A stretch of DNA of 64,000 nt from Streptomyces sp. NRRL F-5135 (lineage in GTDB: Bacteria; Actinomycetota; Actinomycetes; Streptomycetales; Streptomycetaceae), in contig NZ_JOHR01000012.1 of the NCBI RefSeq assembly GCF_000719775.1, positions 186,001-250,000 on the forward strand. The letters run 5' to 3'. Positions 58,784 to 64,000 of this stretch are shown here, piece after piece. The notes under the pieces are model-generated. The model ran no database searches and was not told the DNA's origin. It saw only the letters and a program-made list of their open reading frames with translations. Position 1 is the first letter of the stretch, and the number at the start of each line of letters is the position of its first letter. The position numbers and the translations under genes were made by a program.

Positions 58784-59824
58784 ATGGCGGGCGACGGCGG
58801 TCCGGTGACACTGCGCGGGATCGCGGAACGGCTCGGGCTGCACGTCTCGACGGTCTCCCGAGTCCTCAACGGCTCGACCGGGGAGCAGGGCCGCGCGGCC
58901 TCGGGCGAGACAGCGCGACGGATCCGCGAGCTGGCCGACGAACTCGGCTACCGCCCCAACCCGCACGCCACCAGCCTGCGCACCCGCCGCAGCAATCTGG
59001 TCGGAGTGCTCTTCCCCCGGCTGTCGGAGATCGTGGTGGCCACCATCTACGAGGGCGTGGAGGAGGAGGCGACCCGGCGGGGGCTCTCCACCTTCGTCAC
59101 CAACACCCACGACGACCCCGCCACCCAGCGCGAGCGGATCGCGATGGTCCTGGGCCGCCGGGTGGACGGCCTCATCATCGGCGACGCACACCTGGACGGG
59201 GCCGCGGTGGCCGACCCGGCTCTGGACGGCACGCCCTTCGTGCTCGTCAACCGCCGTACGGACACCGGCCACCAGGCGGTCACCTGCGACGACCGCCGGG
59301 GCGGCCGGCTCGTGGCCGAGCACTTCCTGGCCCTGGGGCACCGCCAGGTGGCCGTCATCGCCGGTGAACCCTTCGCCAGCACCGGCACCGACCGCACCAC
59401 CGGCTTCACCGACCGCTACCGCGAGGCCGGGCTGCCCGTGCCCGCCCACCGGGTGCGGCACTGCCGCTTCGACACGGCCGGCGGGCACCGGGCCGCCGCC
59501 GAGCTGCTGAGCGGGTCCGACCGGCCGACCGCGATCTTCGCCGTCAACGACCTCGCGGCGATCGGCACCATGGGCGCCGCCCGTGACCTGGGCCTGCGGC
59601 TGGGGGAGGACCTCGCGCTGGCCGGGTTCAACGACACCCCCCTCGCCGCGGAACTGCCCGTCCCGCTCACCAGCGTCCACTCCCCGATGGCCGAGCAGGG
59701 CAGACGCGCCGTCCGGCTGCTGCTCCGCCGAATCGCGGGCGAGTCCGTCGCCTCCGAGGCGCTCACGCCCGAGCTCGTGGTCCGGGCCTCCACCGGCACA
59801 CCGGTCGGGCCGAGCCTGCGGTGA
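58784..59824 (+). CDS. LacI-family transcriptional regulator
   Basis: 346 residues; ATG at 58784 with GGGAGA upstream. N-terminal helix-turn-helix TLRGIAERLGLHVSTVSRVLNG and hinge YRPNPHATSLRTRRSN, followed by a periplasmic-binding-protein-like effector domain (VGVLFPRLSEIVV, GLIIGDAHLD, GHRQVAVIAGE, DRPTAIFAVNDLAAIGTMGAARDLG, LAGFNDTPLA). It should respond to a sugar or similar ligand. Three palindromes at 59881-59918, right after its stop, are the likely operators and precede the kinase gene. Confidence 0.92.
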   Translation: MAGDGGPVTLRGIAERLGLHVSTVSRVLNGSTGEQGRAASGETARRIRELADELGYRPNPHATSLRTRRSNLVGVLFPRLSEIVVATIYEGVEEEATRRGLSTFVTNTHDDPATQRERIAMVLGRRVDGLIIGDAHLDGAAVADPALDGTPFVLVNRRTDTGHQAVTCDDRRGGRLVAEHFLALGHRQVAVIAGEPFASTGTDRTTGFTDRYREAGLPVPAHRVRHCRFDTAGGHRAAAELLSGSDRPTAIFAVNDLAAIGTMGAARDLGLRLGEDLALAGFNDTPLAAELPVPLTSVHSPMAEQGRRAVRLLLRRIAGESVASEALTPELVVRASTGTPVGPSLR

Positions 59825-59880
59825 GCGGGAAGGCGTAACTCCGCCTGGCCATCCGTCAGTTCAGGCCCGGGGAACCTCAG

Positions 59881-59918
59881 GGGCAATGTTGCCCAAACGA
59901 TTGGCCCAAACGTTTGGG
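59881..59918. promoter_or_regulatory. LacI-type operator cluster ahead of the TPR-kinase gene
   Basis: Three dyads lie end to end: GGGCAATGTTGCCC (59881-59894), CCCAAACGATTGG (59892-59904, imperfect) and CCCAAACGTTTGGG (59905-59918, perfect). The AAACGTTT core with central CG is typical of LacI-family sites. The neighbouring LacI regulator probably binds here, about 55 bases before the kinase start. Confidence 0.7.
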
Positions 59919-59972
59919 TGGAGCATACTGGCCACTCTGTACGTGTCCGGGGGCGGCAGTGGGGGTGGCTTG

Positions 59973-62819
59973 ATGAGGTGGCCGGGGAGACGACGCGAGA
60001 CGACGGCGGTTCCCCGTGAGCAGTTCGTCGCGGCGCTGCGGGAGGGGCGGGGGGCGGCCGAAGTGATCGGCCGTCAGGGCGACGCGGCGCAGGCCGCCGA
60101 ACGCTACGCGGAACTGGTCGCGCGAGCGGAAAGCGTTCTGGGGCCGCGAGACACCGACACCTTGGCGTTGCGCCATCAACTGCCCCACTGGACGGGTGAG
60201 TCGGGCCGGGCCGAAGCCGCGGTCCAGCTGTTCGTCCGTCTGTTGACCGACCGGGAGCTGACCCAGGGGCCACGCCACCCGGACACCGAACTGGCCCGGC
60301 ACCAACTCGCCCACTGGCACGGCCGGTCGGGCCGGCCCGAGGAGGCCGTACGCCGCTACGAGGCGATGCGCCGGTCGGCCGAGCGGGAGAACCGTACGGA
60401 GAAGGCGCTCACCCTGCTGTGCGAGGTGGGTTACTGGCAGCAGAAGAGCGGCGACAACGCGGCCGCCCTCCGGGCGTTCTCCCAGATGCTGCAGACCGCC
60501 CAACAGGAACTCGGCCCCGGCCACCAGCTCGTCCACATCGCCCGTCAGCGCTACGCCGAGGTCGCCGGCGTGCTGCCGTTCGGCAACGAGGGCGGCCACG
60601 AAGGGCTGCGGGACCTCCTCGCGACGGCCGCCGCGGTCGAAGCCGCCGGAGACTTCCCGCGCGCCGGCCGGATGTACGGGGAGATGGCCGTACGGTCCGA
60701 GGAGCTCTACGGCGCGGGCAGCTCCCAGGTCCTCTCCGCGCGCGTCGCGCAGGCGAAGGCGGCCGTGGCGGCGGAGGACCACGCGACGGCTGTCGACTGT
60801 TTCGGCAGGGTGCTCGCGTGCATGGAGCTTCAGGGCCAACTGCCGGGCTCGCCGGCGTACGACGCCCTGTCCCGGCAGCGCGACGAGCTCGCCCGGATGG
60901 CCGCGCGCACGGTGCTGCGCGTCGCGGAACGGACCGCGACGCTGTTGGGGGAGACGGTGCAGGCCGCGCCGGAGACGGCGTGCGCGGTGCTGGCACGGGA
61001 GCCCGGCGCGTCCCACGCGACCTGCCTCGCGGTCGTGAACGACGGCGCGGACGACACGGCATGGCGCGCGTGGACGACGGAGCAGTGGACGGCTGTGCTG
61101 CGGGACGTGACGCGGCAGGGGTACGAGGCGACGGCCCTCTGCTTCGCCCGCGGCGGCGACCTGCGGCCGGCCCCCGAAGAAGCCTCTCTGTGCGATCAGT
61201 TGGGGCTGCCCGCCGTCTACGTGTCCCGCCTGAGTGACGCGAACGTACAGATCGAGGCGTACGTCTTCACGGAGGGCGGACCGCAGACGGCACGGATCGT
61301 CGTGGTGGAGGACGAGCACGGCCGGCGGACAGCGACGGGTGAACGGGACGCGTGGAAGGAGACGCCCGAGGGGGCCACGGGTGACGGCCGGATCGCGGTG
61401 CACCCCCGGGCCGCAGCCATCGGGACCTGGCGCGAGATGGAGCGAGCGCGGCCCGCGGCCGTGGCGGACGGGGCGGACCGGCCACCGGCCTTCGGCACGT
61501 ACGAGGTGCTGGAGAGCGTCGGCGAGGGCGGCTTCGGCTGGGTCTACCTGTGCCAGGATCCCGACGGGCTGATGGTCGCGGTCAAGACGCTGCACGCGCA
61601 CCTCGCCGCGGCTCCCCCGATCAAGCGGGGCTTCGCCCACGAGGTACGGGCGGCCCAGCGGGTCGACGGACGGTTCACCGTGCCGGTGATCGCGGCGGAC
61701 ACCGACGGGCCGACCCCGTGGATGGCGGTGCCGTACGTGGCCGCCCCCTCGTTGCGGGAACTCGTCGAGCGCTGCGGACGGCTGGACGTCGGCCTGGTGC
61801 GTACGCTGGGGGCGGGCATCGCCCTCGCCCTGAGCGCCATCCACGCCGAGGGCATCGTGCACCTCGACCTCAAACCGGCCAACGTGCTGCTGACCGAGGA
61901 CGGCCCACGCGTCATCGACTTCGGTATCGCCCAGATCGAACGGCTCACCGAGCCACGGCGCGGCTTCGTCGGCACCTACGCGTACGCCTCTCCCGAGCAA
62001 CTGCGCGAGCAGCGCACTTTCACACCTGCCAGCGATGTGTTCTCCCTGGGCACCGTCCTGGCCCGCCTTGCTCTGGGGCGCAGCCCCTGGGGCCAGGACA
62101 CGCCGTCCGTGGTCGCGGGCATCCGGGCCGGCACTCCCGACCTCGCCGGACTGCCGCAGGACTTCGCGGAGGTGGTCCGGTGGTGCCTGCGCCCCGATCC
62201 GGACCGGCGGCCGACGGCCGGTGAGGTGGCCGAGGCCCTGGTTCCCGGAGCGGGTGAGGGCAGGATCGATCCGCCGCCGCTGCCGGAGCGGGCGCGGGCT
62301 CTCGTCGCGGAGCACGCCACCGTGCCCGCGACCCGCCATTACGAGACGCTCGCCCACACCCGGGTCCATGCCGCCGACGACACCACATGGGCCGTGCCGC
62401 AGGCTTCCGACGCCGTCGACGCCGTCGACGCCGTCGACACCGCGGTCACCACGCCCTCGCGGGAGTCCGACACGCACGCCGGTACCGCTGCCCTCACGGG
62501 GACGCTCGACGAAGCGGCCGACGAGCTGGCGGCCCGGGTCCATCGCTGGGAACGCGAACAGGAGGGCATGCCCATGGCGCAGGCGCGTCGAGGATGCGGC
62601 ACCTTCCTCGACGAGGCCCAAGCCCGGCTGGGCGCGCGCCACCCCCTGACCCTGCGTCTGCGGGTGTCACACGCCATGCTCGGCTGCGACCGGCCCGGCG
62701 GAGTCTCCCACGCCGAGCAGGTCGTGAACGACGCCACTGTCCACCTCGGTGAGGGACACCCCACCGTGCGGGACGCCCGTACGCTGCTGGCGGTGCTGAA
62801 GTCGGTAGGCACGGCGTGA
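59973..62819 (+). CDS. Ser/Thr protein kinase with N-terminal TPR-like region
   Basis: 948 residues from the ATG at 59973 (GGGGTGG upstream). About 300 residues of TPR-like helices (AAQAAERYAELVARAESVLG, RPEEAVRRYEAMRRSAERE) and a restriction-endonuclease-like or regulatory segment (about 330-480) precede a PknB-type kinase domain: GEGGFG from Gly517, Lys538 (VAVKTL), HLDLKPAN with Asp632 and Lys634, DFG from Asp649, then SPEQL. The Arg of HRD is Leu, which is tolerated in bacterial kinases. After it a DAVDAVDAVD linker leads to further helices (about 850-940). No transmembrane span is visible, so it is a cytoplasmic kinase with protein-binding repeats. Probably under LacI-type control. Confidence 0.9.
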   Translation: MRWPGRRRETTAVPREQFVAALREGRGAAEVIGRQGDAAQAAERYAELVARAESVLGPRDTDTLALRHQLPHWTGESGRAEAAVQLFVRLLTDRELTQGPRHPDTELARHQLAHWHGRSGRPEEAVRRYEAMRRSAERENRTEKALTLLCEVGYWQQKSGDNAAALRAFSQMLQTAQQELGPGHQLVHIARQRYAEVAGVLPFGNEGGHEGLRDLLATAAAVEAAGDFPRAGRMYGEMAVRSEELYGAGSSQVLSARVAQAKAAVAAEDHATAVDCFGRVLACMELQGQLPGSPAYDALSRQRDELARMAARTVLRVAERTATLLGETVQAAPETACAVLAREPGASHATCLAVVNDGADDTAWRAWTTEQWTAVLRDVTRQGYEATALCFARGGDLRPAPEEASLCDQLGLPAVYVSRLSDANVQIEAYVFTEGGPQTARIVVVEDEHGRRTATGERDAWKETPEGATGDGRIAVHPRAAAIGTWREMERARPAAVADGADRPPAFGTYEVLESVGEGGFGWVYLCQDPDGLMVAVKTLHAHLAAAPPIKRGFAHEVRAAQRVDGRFTVPVIAADTDGPTPWMAVPYVAAPSLRELVERCGRLDVGLVRTLGAGIALALSAIHAEGIVHLDLKPANVLLTEDGPRVIDFGIAQIERLTEPRRGFVGTYAYASPEQLREQRTFTPASDVFSLGTVLARLALGRSPWGQDTPSVVAGIRAGTPDLAGLPQDFAEVVRWCLRPDPDRRPTAGEVAEALVPGAGEGRIDPPPLPERARALVAEHATVPATRHYETLAHTRVHAADDTTWAVPQASDAVDAVDAVDTAVTTPSRESDTHAGTAALTGTLDEAADELAARVHRWEREQEGMPMAQARRGCGTFLDEAQARLGARHPLTLRLRVSHAMLGCDRPGGVSHAEQVVNDATVHLGEGHPTVRDARTLLAVLKSVGTA

Positions 62820-62844
62820 CCCCGGGCACGGTTTCTACAGGTCA

Positions 62845-62861
62845 GCCGCCTGACTGGCGGC
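62845..62861. terminator. Short hairpin between convergent genes
   Basis: GCCGCC (62845-62850) and GGCGGC (62856-62861) with a TGACT loop, between the kinase and ATPase genes; a modest stem followed by CGTTCTT on the plus strand. Confidence 0.4.
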
Positions 62862-62976
62862 CGGCTCGTTCTTGCGACTCGGCGGGCGGCGAGAGGGCGG
62901 CTGCCGGACGACGGTTCCCGGCGCGCTCCCCTCCGGAGGCCATGGGCCCCGTACCGGGGAGGTGGCTGTGACCGGG

Positions 62977-64000
62977 TCAGTCGCCGTGGTAGAGGCGCAC
63001 CGAATCGATCAGCTGGATGGCGGGGTCGTTCTCGGCGAGGCGGCGCAGTTCAGAGGTGAAGCCGGTGCCGCTGTAGCACTGCAGCCGGGTGGCGTCGGTG
63101 GCGGTGCCGCGCGCGGTGAGGAGGGCACGGATGTGCTGGAGGCGTTCGAGGTGGCCCATTCCCATGACGTCGTTCCATTTGGCTTCACCGATGGCGAGCA
63201 GGGTTTCGCGTCCGCCGTCGGTCTCGCCATGGACGGCGACGTCGACTTCGTGGCCGGCCTTCGCGGCAGGATCGTTGACGGTGCCGCTGGCCACCCTTGT
63301 GGTGTGCCCGCCGTGTGTCGTGGGGGACGCGTGCCAGCGGGCCCATTCGCGGCAGACCTGTTCGAAGTGCGGCCCGACGATCTTGCTACGGAAGGTGGAC
63401 TGGGCGCGGCGCCAGACGGTGGCGGCGCGTCCGGGGCGCTCCAGATCGCCCCAGGCGGGGCGCATGACCGAGTGGTAGAAGGCGATGAGGGGTTCGGCGA
63501 TGCGGTAGGCAGAGCGGTTGCGGCGGAACGCGTCGGCCTCGTGGGTGATCAGGCCGACGTCCTGAAGGACGGTGAGCGGGTGGGCGAGGTCGGTGGACTT
63601 GCGGCCGAGGTAGTCGGCGATGCCGCCGCGCGCGGCGTTTCCGGCGGCGATGGCGGCGAGGACGGAGTGGTAGAGCGCGGTGTCGTGGAGTTCGGGTTCC
63701 TCCGCGAGCAGGTAGCGGGCCTCGCGGAAGAGCGGACGGGCTGGGTTGAGGACGGCTCGGGTGACCCAGTCGTCGAAGTCGTCGGGCCCGGCGGGGGTGT
63801 CGCCTTGGGTGAACTCGCGGCGGTAGGCGGGGGTGCCGCCGACGATGGCGTGGGTGAGCAGCGCGGTGCGCGGGTCGGTGATCTCCCAGAACTCGGCGGC
63901 GAGGCGGAAGTCCAGGGTGGGGACGACGAGTTCCAGGCCGGCGCGGCCCCGCAGTGGGGCGTTGCCGGCGAGGAGTCCGCCCATGAAGGACAGGGCGGAG
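62977..64000 (-). CDS. DUF234/archaeal-type ATPase, N-terminus beyond the window
   Basis: The frame stays open to the window edge (upstream residues read SALSF before an internal Met), so the gene is truncated at its 5' end. The visible part matches the C-terminal two-thirds of archaeal-ATPase/DUF234 proteins: SFMGGLLAGNAPLRGRA, LTHAIVGGTPAYRREF, a winged helix with GGIADYLGRKSTDLAHPLTVLQDVGLITHEADAF and a nuclease-like DUF234 domain with RIAEPLIAFYHSVM, FEQVCREWARWH, EVDVAVHG and LAIGEAKWNDV. The D-x-n-E-x-K set (Asp of EVDV, EAK) resembles PD-(D/E)XK nucleases. The P-loop would lie outside the window. Function unknown. Confidence 0.85.
   Translation of the reverse strand, partial: SALSFMGGLLAGNAPLRGRAGLELVVPTLDFRLAAEFWEITDPRTALLTHAIVGGTPAYRREFTQGDTPAGPDDFDDWVTRAVLNPARPLFREARYLLAEEPELHDTALYHSVLAAIAAGNAARGGIADYLGRKSTDLAHPLTVLQDVGLITHEADAFRRNRSAYRIAEPLIAFYHSVMRPAWGDLERPGRAATVWRRAQSTFRSKIVGPHFEQVCREWARWHASPTTHGGHTTRVASGTVNDPAAKAGHEVDVAVHGETDGGRETLLAIGEAKWNDVMGMGHLERLQHIRALLTARGTATDATRLQCYSGTGFTSELRRLAENDPAIQLIDSVRLYHGD

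Noticed and set aside
1..64000. tRNA, rRNA, riboswitch or insertion-sequence features
   Set aside because: I saw no tRNA T-arm pattern, rRNA segment, convincing riboswitch core, transposase or terminal inverted repeats with target duplication; a covariance-model and IS search would be needed to exclude weak cases.

Overview
The window is high-GC DNA with GTG/TTG starts, purine-rich ribosome binding sites, coupled operons and several XRE/DUF397 pairs. This is typical of Streptomyces or a close relative. There are about 44 protein genes. I see no rRNA, tRNA, CRISPR array or complete insertion sequence. All functions are read from sequence motifs and family knowledge; no database was searched.

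Layout. Positions 1-24,750 look like conserved chromosomal core: a truncated SARP-type regulator, a Tat-exported PHP-domain protein, a GNAT acetyltransferase, a DUF6461 protein, an XRE + DUF397 + anti-sigma-like ATPase trio, the coenzyme F420 gene fbiC, an AAA-TPR protein next to an apparently dead ADP-ribosylglycohydrolase, a sodium:solute symporter, a second XRE/DUF397 pair, a GPP34 protein, and a D-Ala-D-Ala carboxypeptidase with a very long acidic cytoplasmic tail and a sigma-E-like promoter. Two membrane or exported proteins follow.

Positions 24,935-53,788 hold a biosynthetic gene cluster of about 29 kb. Its core signature is three overlapping genes at 49,303-53,788: a lysine N6-hydroxylase, a cupin-MetRS fusion of the hydrazine-synthetase type, and a sarcosine-oxidase-like FAD enzyme. 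In characterised pathways (for example s56-p1) such a set makes the N-N bond of hydrazinoacetic acid. Around it are an FAS-II-like set (FabF-type KS, AMP-ligase, FabG, FabI, MaoC, ACP), a C-A-PCP NRPS module whose pocket reads as threonine, an AT-less KS-ACP-TE protein, a FolD-like protein without its catalytic residues, a PEP-utilising dikinase, an HXXEE membrane protein, a SET-domain protein, an amino-acid dehydrogenase plus ThDP decarboxylase pair, an MFS exporter and a LuxR-family (LAL) regulator. A reasonable reading is that a short acyl chain built on the free ACP is joined to threonine, extended by one malonate and released, while the hydrazine unit is made in parallel and joined later. 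The product cannot be named from sequence.

Positions 53,900-64,000 return to ordinary regulators and enzymes: a PNPOx-family flavoprotein, an NmrA/AraC pair, DinB, MarR and rhodanese genes around a striking palindrome, a LacI regulator with tandem operator-like palindromes ahead of a TPR-Ser/Thr kinase, and a DUF234-type ATPase cut by the window end.
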